9,008 nt of DNA. Origin: Candidatus Cloacimonadota bacterium (GTDB lineage Bacteria; Cloacimonadota; Cloacimonadia; Cloacimonadales; Cloacimonadaceae). The notes under the pieces are model-generated. The model had not been told where the DNA came from. It saw nothing but the letters and a program-made list of their open reading frames with translations, and searched no databases. Location of the stretch: contig JAGOIS010000054.1 of NCBI GenBank assembly GCA_017995495.1, positions 1 to 9,008 of the forward strand, read 5' to 3'. Made by a program: the position numbers and the translations under genes. This document shows, one piece after another, positions 1-6,942 of the stretch (the first letter of the stretch is position 1; each line of letters starts with the position of its first letter).

Positions 1-748
1 CTTCGATATTGGGGAAGAGGATGCAGTCGGCATCGCCGCAAACTTCGCTCTGGACGCCTTTGATGCGGGCGCTTTCCTTATCCACGATCAGGTCGAAGCC
101 CAGCGGCCCTTCCACGGTCGCGCCCTTGATCTGGCCGCGTTGGGCCATTTTGGCGATGATCGCGCCGTCCGCGCAGGAGGGGATCTTCGGCAAGGTCTGT
201 TCGGACGCGGCCTGGATGCCCACCTTGGGCTTTTCGATGCCGAGGAAATGCGCCACTTTGATCAAATAGTTCGTGATCGCCACTTTCTGCGCCAGGTCGG
301 GCAGCGGAATGATCGCGACGTCGCCGAAGATGAGGAGTTTGTGGTAGGTCGGCACTTCGGCCACGGTCACGTGGGAAAGGATGGCGCCGTTTTCCATCAG
401 GCCTTTTTCCTTGTTGAGGATGGCCCTCATGTAGCGGTCGGTGCTGAGCAGGCCTTTCATCAGGAAGTCACCCTCGCCGGCGTTGATCAGGTCCACGGCT
501 TTGCTCGCGGCTTCGGTGTCGTTGTCCGTATGCACGATGCGGAAGACCGAAGGATCGAGTTTTTCGTCGGCGCAGACCTTCTTGATCTGCTTTTCGTCGC
601 CGACCAGGATGCCTTCGATGAGGTCGTTGGTCACGGCCTCGTGTACGGCGCAGACAGTATGGGGATCGACCGCCCAGGCCGCCACCAGCCGCTTGTTGGG
701 CAGGGGCTTCAGGATGTCCAGCATCTGCTCGAGTTTTGTGATCTGCAT
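1..748 (-). CDS. ptb: Phosphate butyryl/acetyltransferase, C-terminus cut by window edge
   Basis: This enzyme family transfers an acyl group between CoA and phosphate (butyryl-CoA or acetyl-CoA to the acyl phosphate) in the cytoplasm; the acyl phosphate then feeds a kinase that makes ATP. Reading leftward from an ATG at 748, 249 residues are visible and the frame is open at base 1, so about 50 C-terminal residues are probably missing. Recognisable family segments are LMKGLLSTDRYMRAIL (around residues 96-111), SHVTVAEVPTYHKLL, the block KVAHFLGIEKPKVG, MAQRGQIKGATVEGPLGFD, and GDADCILFPNIE at the edge. A GGAG ribosome binding site (754-757) sits 5 bases before the start. In many fermenters ptb is followed by butyrate kinase (buk), which would lie off the left edge. 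Butyryl versus acetyl or branched-chain specificity cannot be told from the sequence. Confidence 0.88.
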   Translation of the reverse strand, partial: MQITKLEQMLDILKPLPNKRLVAAWAVDPHTVCAVHEAVTNDLIEGILVGDEKQIKKVCADEKLDPSVFRIVHTDNDTEAASKAVDLINAGEGDFLMKGLLSTDRYMRAILNKEKGLMENGAILSHVTVAEVPTYHKLLIFGDVAIIPLPDLAQKVAITNYLIKVAHFLGIEKPKVGIQAASEQTLPKIPSCADGAIIAKMAQRGQIKGATVEGPLGFDLIVDKESARIKGVQSEVCGDADCILFPNIE

Positions 749-1060
749 TTGTGCTCCAATATCTATTTTATTTTCGCTATTATCTCAACCGTCCCGCGGC
801 GCCGGATCCGCCGCGCAAACCGCTCCGTTTTGCCGCGCTCTTTTCCCGTTGTGCAAAACCTTTTTTAGGACTATTATATCGGTAAAGTGAAGCGGGATAA
901 CCGGATCGATTTACATAAGTTTCCGGAAAGGGACATGTTCCGTAGATGTTTTGATATTTGTCAAGCGCAATCTTCGTGAAGCTTCCTTCCCCGGTTTTTT
1001 GCTTGTCAGAATTCCCGGCTCCGCCATTGTGGCAAAAACTCATCAATAAGGAGTGATATT
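749..1060. other. Divergent intergenic region between ptb and the paraslipin gene
   Basis: This 312-base spacer carries the starts of two divergent transcripts. On the minus side there is a perfect TATAAT at 873-878. On the plus side no convincing -35/-10 pair was found, although TTGTCA at 1003-1008 could be a -35 element with a poor -10. A short imperfect dyad (CGGAA at 924-928, TTCCG at 938-942) is present but weak. The open frame on the minus strand at 780-1046 has no family resemblance and is judged non-coding. Confidence 0.5.
873..901 (-). promoter_or_regulatory. Candidate ptb promoter (perfect -10 box)
   Basis: Read on the minus strand, 878-873 is TATAAT, an exact match to the bacterial -10 consensus. 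A 17-base spacer would place the -35 region at 901-896, which reads GTTATC, a poor match to TTGACA. Transcription would begin near 866, leaving a leader of roughly 120 bases before the ptb start at 748. The weak -35 and long leader keep confidence low. Confidence 0.35.
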
Positions 1061-2005
1061 ATGACTATCGGTGTTATTCTCGGACTCATCATCGCCGCCT
1101 TCGTGATCGCCCTGATCTCCAAAGGCATCATTGTCGTGCGCCAGGCCGAAGTGGTGATCGTCGAGCGCCTTGGCAAATACATGCGCACCCTCGACTCAGG
1201 CATCCACATCATCGTTCCCATCTTTGACAAAATGCGCCCCATCCACTGGCGCTACACCAAACTCGACTACCGCGGCAACGTGGTCGTCACCCAAAGGCAG
1301 GAAAACCGCATCGACCTCCGCGAAACGGTCTATGATTTTCCCCGCCAGAACGTCATCACCAGCGATAACGTCTCCATCAACATCAACGCCCTGCTCTACT
1401 TCCAGGTCACCGATCCCTACAAGTCGGTCTACGAGATCCAAAACCTCCCCGAGGCCATCGAAAAACTCACCCAGACCTCTCTGCGTAACGTGATCGGCGA
1501 ACTGACCCTCGATTACACCCTCACCTCGCGCGACACCATCAACGCCAAATTGCGCGACATTCTGGACGAAGCCACCGACAAGTGGGGCGTCAAGGTCAAC
1601 CGCGTCGAATTGCAGGAGATCCTGCCTCCGGAAGAGATCCGGGTCGCCATGGAAAAGGAAATGCGCGCCGAACGCGATAAACGCGCCAAGATCCTCACCG
1701 GCGACGCCGAACGCGAATTCCAGATCCGGGTCGCCGACGGTGATAAACAGGCCAAGATCGCCCGCGCCGATGGTGAAGCCCAAGCCAAACTGCTGGTCGC
1801 CGAAGCCGAACGCAAATCCATCAACCTGATCGCGGAAGCAGTCAAGGGCACTGGAACCGACCCCGCCCAATATTTGGTCGCCCTCAAATACGTCGCCGCC
1901 TTCCAGGAAGTCACCAAACAGGGCGACAAGACCGTCGTCATCCCTTACGAGTCATCCGCCCTGCTCGGCTCCGTCAAGACCCTGGCCAACATCTTTCAAA
2001 AATAG
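1061..2005 (+). CDS. qmcA: Paraslipin/stomatin-like SPFH (band 7) membrane protein, QmcA-type
   Basis: SPFH proteins form large membrane-anchored oligomers that organise lipid microdomains and often regulate membrane proteases. The 314-residue product has one N-terminal hydrophobic anchor (about residues 3-25, VILGLIIAAFVIALIS). The SPFH core follows (about 26-190), with VERLGKYMRTLDSGIH, YDFPRQNVITSDNVSININA, LRNVIGELTLDYTLTSRD and DEATDKWGVKVNRVELQEI. Next comes a charged, Ala/Glu-rich likely coiled coil (about 196-260), then a conserved-looking tail ending in SSALLGSVKTLANIFQK. Length and order match QmcA-type paraslipins (about 300 residues). AAGGAG at 1048-1053, 7 bases before the ATG, supports the start. 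No NfeD-type partner gene is seen beside it, although paraslipins are often paired with one. Enolase follows after 24 bases, so the two are probably cotranscribed. Confidence 0.93.
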   Translation: MTIGVILGLIIAAFVIALISKGIIVVRQAEVVIVERLGKYMRTLDSGIHIIVPIFDKMRPIHWRYTKLDYRGNVVVTQRQENRIDLRETVYDFPRQNVITSDNVSININALLYFQVTDPYKSVYEIQNLPEAIEKLTQTSLRNVIGELTLDYTLTSRDTINAKLRDILDEATDKWGVKVNRVELQEILPPEEIRVAMEKEMRAERDKRAKILTGDAEREFQIRVADGDKQAKIARADGEAQAKLLVAEAERKSINLIAEAVKGTGTDPAQYLVALKYVAAFQEVTKQGDKTVVIPYESSALLGSVKTLANIFQK

Positions 2006-2023
2006 AACCTAAACAAGGAGTAA

Positions 2024-3307
<1,284 letters not shown>

Positions 3308-3337
3308 AACTCCTTGGGCTGACATAGCATCCCTGAC

Positions 3338-3369
3338 GGGGCGGAAAGATGTCCGCCCCTTTTCTTTTT
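3338..3369 (+). terminator. Intrinsic terminator of the paraslipin-eno transcript
   Basis: A perfect 8-bp GC-rich stem (GGGGCGGA 3338-3345, TCCGCCCC 3352-3359) with a 6-base loop is followed by a T-rich run interrupted by one C (3360-3369). It lies 30 bases after the eno stop codon. The T-run merges directly into the left end of the first MITE-like repeat. Confidence 0.9.
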
Positions 3370-3696
3370 GCTCTCTTTCAAACCGAGTGGGTAAGCGTAA
3401 AAATAGAGGCTCTTGTTCATTTATGGTGGGTATCTATAGCCTCTAGAATTGTCAATCCAGCGCAGGCGCCCGTGTCATCCCAGCGCAGGCTGGGATCCAG
3501 TTCTTTTAATATAAACCAGTTACAAAGAATTTTGTCATGTCGGGGGACGCATCCATGGCTTTCATCTACGAGGGCAAAAACTCAGCGTAACTCATTGGTA
3601 ATAAAAGATCTGGATTCCAGCCTGCGCTGGAATGACAGGGTCGAGCTTTTTCTTCATGATTTAGCAACCCACTCTAATTGAACTTAAGCCAAAAAA
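3365..3696 (+). repeat. MITE-like element, copy 1
   Basis: This roughly 330-bp element is nearly identical (about 90% by eye) to 5937-6271 in the same orientation. Its ends are imperfect terminal inverted repeats: the left end contains TTTCAAACCGAGTGGGT, and the right end, read in reverse complement, contains GTTCAATTAGAGTGGGT. Inside are two 28-bp arms in opposite orientation, at 3473-3500 and 3610-3637. Each arm is itself palindromic, of the type GTCATYCCAGCGCAGGCTGG. Such sequences are widely dispersed in bacteria, and their spurious translations read like VIPAQAGIQ and DSSLRWNDR. An open frame across the element (3349-3681) is therefore judged non-coding. The element begins in the T-run of the eno terminator. 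Confidence 0.85.
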
Positions 3697-3722
3697 GGCA
3701 CTCTTTCAAACCGAGTGGGTAA
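3697..3722 (+). repeat. Orphan left terminus of a third MITE-like copy
   Basis: Immediately after the right end of copy 1 (the AAAAAA at 3691-3696), the sequence restarts with GGCACTCTTTCAAACCGAG followed by TGGGTAAT. This is the left terminus seen in copy 2, where the only difference is one base. The homology then stops near 3722. It is either the residue of a tandem copy whose body was deleted, or a right-end/left-end junction. Confidence 0.75.
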
Positions 3723-3744
3723 TTCGAATATTGCCTGACGAGTC

Positions 3745-3761
3745 AGCCCTCTGGGCTTTTT
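3745..3761 (+). terminator. Possible small plus-strand terminator
   Basis: AGCCC (3745-3749) and GGGCT (3753-3757) form a 5-bp stem around a TCT loop, followed by a short T-run ending at 3761. It would terminate any rightward transcript that reads through the eno terminator and the repeat. The stem is short, so this is tentative. The flanking CTGACGAGTCAG could form another small stem. Confidence 0.45.
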
Positions 3762-3784
3762 CACAGTAAAGGAACCTGAGTTTG

Positions 3785-3812
3785 AAAAAAACCCGGCTGG
3801 GAGACCGGGCTT
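3785..3812 (-). terminator. Intrinsic terminator of the surface-protein gene
   Basis: On the minus strand, CCCGG (3809-3805), an 8-base loop and CCGGG (3796-3792) are followed by seven T residues (3791-3785). Flanking A-T and G-T pairs can lengthen the stem. It lies about 26 bases downstream of the stop codon at 3838 and is oriented to end that gene's transcript. Confidence 0.85.
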
Positions 3813-3837
3813 CATTTCTAGCTTTCCATTGGAGGAG

Positions 3838-5748
3838 TTATTTAAGCATGATCGCTTTGCGCTGGAAGGTCTCGGAGCCGGCGCGCATCACGAAGTAATA
3901 CACTCCGCTGCCGCATTCGCGGCCGCTGGCGTCCTTGCCGTCCCAGGCGATCTGATAGTTTCCGGGGGCGCGTTCCGCCAATCCGAAATGGCGCATCAAC
4001 TGGCCGCGGGCGTTGAAGACCTTAATCTCCACCGTGGCGGTTTTGGCCACGCTGAAGGGGATGATGGCGTTGGGATTGAAGGGGTTGGGGTAGATGGACT
4101 GCAACGCAGTAACCACCGGGAGTTCGGGCGTGACCTCCCCGGCTGTTTCGGAGATGTTCACGCTCACGGGCCCGTGGGTGGCCACGCCGCCGCCGAAATC
4201 ATTGTTTTGCAGCCAGTAGTAATAGGTCCCGGGCTCGAAGACCTCGCTGTCCGTGAAACTGTAATGGTGCTCTTCGGAAGAGTTCGTGCTCTCGATCAAC
4301 GGGCTCACTTGCAGGGCGCTGGCGGCGTCTTCGGTGGTGTTGCGTAGCACGTAATAGCCGCTCACGTTGGTTTCGGATTGGGTGACCCAGTTCAGGCAGA
4401 CGTCGTTTCCCGAAGTCAGAATCGCGGTGAAGGAACTCAGTTCCACGGGCACGGTGCCGTCGTCGTTCCAGAGTTCGAAGGACATGTCGCCAGTCAGTTC
4501 GCCTTTCGGCGCGCCGGAAGCGGAGACCGAGGCCAGCAGCGGATTTGCTTTGCCGCCGCCCGTGTGCTGGTGGAATGATCTGTCACCCACACTGGAATCC
4601 ACCCACAGGAACCACTGCCCGGATCCGCCGGGGCAATTGATCTGCGCGGAGAACCAGCCTGTGGCCATATCGACTGGGATAGGCAGGTCCACTGCGAATT
4701 TGTAGAGTCCCCAGCCTGTCCAAGTACCTTGATAAGTGGCAGTCGCGTTCAGAATCCAGGAATGGACCGGGGACGCCCACGCCGGCTCTAACACCAGGTA
4801 AGCGGTCACAGATCCGAAGCCGGTGGGCTTTGTGGATCCATCCCCGTCCTGGGCAATCTCAACCAGGTCGGGATCGAATATCTCATACCAGTTCTCCTCA
4901 GGATAATCGCCCCCGGTATAAACCGTGCAGATCTGGTCGCCCACGCTGGCAGCGAAGGTGAAGACCGCAGGGCCCGTGCCACTGGCCACTGAGATATTGT
5001 TCAGGACCAGGACGTTGTTGACATACACATCCATCCTTCCTCTGTCCCAGCCGTCGCCATAGCCGTCGTAAAGGTTCACGGTGTAGGTTCCAGTGGCGGG
5101 GGCGGTGATCGCCGGCAGGGGAAGGTATCCCAAGCCAGTGGGCCACATCGCCTGGGTGTTATCCCCGTCTTGCGCGATGACATTCAGGGCGGGATCGAGG
5201 ATCTGATACCAGTTCTCATAGCCCCAGTAAACAGAGTAATAGACAGTGACGATGTTATCCCCGGCCGTGGCGGAAAAAGTGTAATCCTGGGGTCCATAGC
5301 CATCAGCCAGAGTGATGTCGTCCAACGCAAGGATACCATTGACGTAAACATCCAGCGTGTTGGTGTACCAGCCATCGCCGAAGGAATCAAACAGCCTGAC
5401 CGTGTAGGTCCCTGTGGAAGGAGCTATAGCACCGTGGTCAAACGTGACCAGTTCTTCCTCATAAGCATAGAATTTGATGAAGAAGGGCTCTACCGGATTG
5501 GGTGGGGCAGGCGTCCAGCCATCGTCGTAAATACCGGTGACGCCGTAAAACACGCAGCTGGTGATCGGTTCGTTCACCCCGGAGAAGTTGTCCGCGACCT
5601 CATAATTGGCGGGGGTATTTCCCCCATAGGAGCTGCTGTAGGCGTTGCCCGTGGTTTGGTAAGGTTGGTTGAAGAGTTGGGCTTGGGCGGCCAGCGACGT
5701 GAGCGCGGCGAGCGCCAGGACCAGGCAGAAGACAACAACTTTGTTCAT
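3838..5748 (-). CDS. Secreted multidomain surface protein with YPNPFNP-type C-terminal sorting domain
   Basis: The chosen ATG at 5748 starts a clear signal peptide (MNKVVVFCLVLALAALTSLA, probable cleavage after AQA at residue 23). It has GGGAG at 5757-5761 eight bases upstream. An upstream in-frame ATG at 5817 would bury the signal peptide, so it is rejected. The 636-residue product then has a Ser/Tyr/Asn-rich N-terminus and two related segments of about 85 residues (113-197 and 220-304). Each contains GTYTV..L(F/Y)D.(F/Y)GDGW and ends in IAQDGD. An aromatic-rich segment follows (about 305-430), then a fibronectin-III-like domain beginning VPVELSSFTA (434-532). The protein ends in a FlgD-Ig/Por-secretion-type domain starting at YPNPFNP (553-559) and closing with YFVMRAGSETFQRKAIMLK. 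In the Fibrobacteres-Chlorobi-Bacteroidetes group such tails direct export by type IX secretion. Whether this host has that system cannot be seen here. The specific function is unknown; adhesion or a structural surface role is only a guess. Confidence 0.88.
   Translation of the reverse strand: MNKVVVFCLVLALAALTSLAAQAQLFNQPYQTTGNAYSSSYGGNTPANYEVADNFSGVNEPITSCVFYGVTGIYDDGWTPAPPNPVEPFFIKFYAYEEELVTFDHGAIAPSTGTYTVRLFDSFGDGWYTNTLDVYVNGILALDDITLADGYGPQDYTFSATAGDNIVTVYYSVYWGYENWYQILDPALNVIAQDGDNTQAMWPTGLGYLPLPAITAPATGTYTVNLYDGYGDGWDRGRMDVYVNNVLVLNNISVASGTGPAVFTFAASVGDQICTVYTGGDYPEENWYEIFDPDLVEIAQDGDGSTKPTGFGSVTAYLVLEPAWASPVHSWILNATATYQGTWTGWGLYKFAVDLPIPVDMATGWFSAQINCPGGSGQWFLWVDSSVGDRSFHQHTGGGKANPLLASVSASGAPKGELTGDMSFELWNDDGTVPVELSSFTAILTSGNDVCLNWVTQSETNVSGYYVLRNTTEDAASALQVSPLIESTNSSEEHHYSFTDSEVFEPGTYYYWLQNNDFGGGVATHGPVSVNISETAGEVTPELPVVTALQSIYPNPFNPNAIIPFSVAKTATVEIKVFNARGQLMRHFGLAERAPGNYQIAWDGKDASGRECGSGVYYFVMRAGSETFQRKAIMLK
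4837..5091 (-). repeat. Second copy of the ~85-residue GDGW domain within the surface protein
   Basis: This encodes residues 220-304 of the surface protein, from GTYTVNLYDGYGDGW to EIAQDGDG. It aligns without large gaps to the upstream segment at 5158-5412: both contain MDVYVN/LDVYVN, a hydrophobic stretch, ENWYEIFDP/ENWYQILDP and IAQDGD. The two copies have diverged considerably at DNA level, so this is an old internal domain duplication. Confidence 0.8.
5158..5412 (-). repeat. First copy of the ~85-residue GDGW domain within the surface protein
   Basis: This encodes residues 113-197 of the surface protein, from GTYTVRLFDSFGDGW to NVIAQDGDN, and lies 66 bases upstream (in gene direction) of its partner. 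The clustered Asp, Asn and Gly residues in DSFGDGW resemble calcium-loop-like motifs, but ligand binding is only a guess. Confidence 0.8.
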
Positions 5749-5756
5749 AATCAAAA

Positions 5757-5844
5757 CTCCCTTTAGGGGTTCACTGCTCTGCCGGGTGAAAATGAACCCG
5801 ATACTCGCACCCGACACGGGACCGCATCCGCTAAAGGGCGGTCC
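5757..5844 (-). promoter_or_regulatory. Hairpin-rich leader with possible ribosome-binding-site sequestration
   Basis: In the minus-strand transcript, GGACCGC (5844-5838) and GCGGTCC (5825-5819) form a perfect 7-bp stem with a 12-base loop. The loop contains CCTTTAG (5837-5831). With the last C of the stem, the segment CCCTTTAG is the exact complement of CTAAAGGG at 5766-5759, which overlaps the Shine-Dalgarno sequence. A second perfect 7-bp stem (5799-5793 with 5773-5767) lies between them. A loop-to-ribosome-site interaction is therefore possible. Function is inference; no riboswitch family was recognised. Confidence 0.35.
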
Positions 5845-5903
5845 TCAGGGTCATTGACGATCTATACTGATATTCCGTCGCCGGAATCATTTTCACCAAA
5901 TAC

Positions 5904-5932
5904 ATAATTCAGTAACTGGGAAAAGTTGTCAA
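5904..5932 (-). promoter_or_regulatory. Probable promoter of the surface-protein gene
   Basis: On the minus strand, TTGACA (5932-5927) is a perfect -35 element. After 17 bases comes AATTAT (5909-5904), matching 4 of 6 positions of the -10 consensus. Transcription would start near 5897, giving a leader of about 150 bases. The left end of the second MITE-like element begins only about 5 bases upstream of the -35 box. Confidence 0.6.
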
Positions 5933-5936
5933 GTTA

Positions 5937-6271
5937 TTTTTTGGCACTATTTCAAACCGAGTGGGTAATCGTAAAAATAGAGGCTCTTGTTTATTTATGG
6001 CGGGTATCTATAGCCTCGAGAGTTGTCATCCCAGCGCAGGCGCCCCTGTCATCCCAGCGCAGGCTGGGATCCAGTTCTTTATATGTCAGCCATTTACAAA
6101 GAATTTTGTCATATCGGGGGATGCGTCCATGGTTTTCATCCACGAGGGCAAAAACTCAGCGTAACTCATTGGTAATAAAAGATCTGGATTCCGGCCAGCG
6201 CTGGAATGTCAGGTCGAGATTTTTCTTTATGATCTAGCAACCCACTCTAATTGAACTTGAGCCAAAAAAAA
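5937..6271 (+). repeat. MITE-like element, copy 2
   Basis: This is the second full copy of the roughly 330-bp element, in the same orientation as 3365-3696. It shares the terminal motifs (TTTCAAACCGAGTGGGT at left, ACCCACTCTAATTGAACTT at right). It also has the two opposed palindromic arms (6047-6074 and 6184-6211) and the conserved interior GAGGGCAAAAACTCAGCG. Its left border is a T6 run and its right border an A8 run. Open frames across it (5926-6237, 5961-6164) translate to the typical spurious VIPAQAGIQ text and are not genes. Confidence 0.85.
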
Positions 6272-6686
6272 CTTATTCTCGATTGGTGTCAGCAAGCCCC
6301 CGAGGGCGCGTCAGATCATAGCGGCGGGTGCGCAGCAAACGAGGTCCCCGCAAAGGAGCAAAGCGTTTTGCGGGATTGAGAGCGAAGCCTCCCGAATTTG
6401 AGTACCAACCTTTAAAGGCAACCCCGGAGGATGCGGCATAAAAAAAACTCAGTGGCAACGTAGTATTATGGGTCGCCCGCCGGGGCTTGGCGGAGAATTT
6501 TTGTGTGTAATGTGTGTCGCGCCCTCCGGGCTCTGTCCAACTATGCGATATCCGTTTCGGGGGGCTTGCTCCACGCCCCCACAAACTCGCTTCGCTGGTT
6601 TGTGCGGGCCCTGTGTCGCTGCGCACCCGCTGCTATGGGATGTCGCCCCGCCGGGGCTGATCCACTTGGTTTGAAAGAGAAATTTC
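6272..6686. repeat. GC-rich fold-back repeat block
   Basis: A segment of about 102 bp at 6294-6395 (plus) is clearly related to 6557-6658 (minus). Both run from AGCCCC through CATAGC and GCGGGTGCGCAGC to a final CCCGA. The module GCCCCGG-GGGCG...CATA recurs three more times: 6419-6440 (plus), 6463-6488 (minus) and 6508-6533 (minus). At the right border, 6684-6661 read on the minus strand is CTCTTTCAAACCAAGTGG, which resembles the left terminus of the MITE-like elements. The stretch has no believable gene. The open frames here (for example 6273-6626 minus, 6468-6674 plus) are repeats of SPGG/PPGL-like text and are judged non-coding. Confidence 0.7.
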
Positions 6687-6704
6687 TTTTTAGTCACCCG
6701 ATTT

Positions 6705-6721
6705 ACAAATGCTCAATGCCT
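6705..6721 (+). repeat. 17-bp direct repeat, upstream copy
   Basis: This is an exact match to 7982-7998, starting 1277 bases before it. It lies at the edge of the region upstream of the transposase, just beyond the fold-back block. Confidence 0.7.
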
Positions 6722-6780
6722 GGAGAGTAACCCTTAAAAGTAACCAGGGAGATCAGCTCCAGATAGCGAGTAGGAAGAAG

Positions 6781-6942
6781 ATGGCAGAAACTGTAGTGAT
6801 CTTACAGGAAATAAATCCATGTTATGGAACAACTTGGGTGGAGTTGTCGCCCTATGAGGTAAAAGAAATTCGTGCCAGAAATCTAGAGGCTAGAAAGTCT
6901 GGCACGCATGTTCAACTATATGGAATGCAAGAAATTGATTAG
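6781..6942 (+). CDS. Possible small protein overlapping the transposase start
   Basis: A 53-residue frame starts at the ATG at 6781, with AGGAAG (6772-6777) a few bases upstream. It ends at 6942, overlapping the transposase start by 35 bases in another frame. An in-frame ATG at 6709 would extend it to 77 residues but has no obvious ribosome binding site. The product (MAETVVILQEINPCYG... to ...LYGMQEID) has a charged helix-like middle (ELSPYEVKEIRARNLEARK). I do not recognise it. It could couple translation into the transposase, be a leader, or be fortuitous. Confidence 0.3.
   Translation: MAETVVILQEINPCYGTTWVELSPYEVKEIRARNLEARKSGTHVQLYGMQEID
6872..6905 (+). promoter_or_regulatory. Stable hairpin immediately before the transposase start
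   Basis: GTGCCAGA (6872-6879) pairs perfectly with TCTGGCAC (6898-6905), and inside it TCTAG (6882-6886) pairs with CTAGA (6890-6894) around an AGG loop. The outer stem ends two bases before the ATG at 6908, so it could block ribosome access. Such sequestering hairpins limit transposase translation in several insertion sequences. That role here is inferred. Confidence 0.6.

Noticed and set aside
140..868. Long plus-strand open frame (242 residues) opposite the ptb gene
   Set aside because: It lies antisense to a clear phosphate butyryltransferase reading and has no family motifs; it is a codon-bias shadow of a GC-rich gene.
780..1046. 88-residue minus-strand frame in the ptb-paraslipin spacer
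   Set aside because: It has no recognisable domain and overlaps the probable divergent control region.
1196..1870. Minus-strand open frame opposite the paraslipin gene
   Set aside because: The plus-strand protein has full family conservation and a good ribosome site; the antisense frame is low-complexity and unrelated to any family I know.
3349..3681. 110-residue plus-strand frame (and the similar one at 5926-6237)
   Set aside because: Both fall wholly within the two copies of the MITE-like repeat and give the typical spurious translations of its palindromic arms.
5749..5817. N-terminal extension of the surface protein from an ATG at 5817
   Set aside because: It would put 23 residues before a textbook signal peptide, and the ATG at 5748 has a well-spaced ribosome binding site.
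6273..6626. 117-residue minus-strand frame and neighbouring small frames in the GC-rich block
   Set aside because: They are translations of the fold-back repeat modules in several frames and orientations, without codon or domain evidence.
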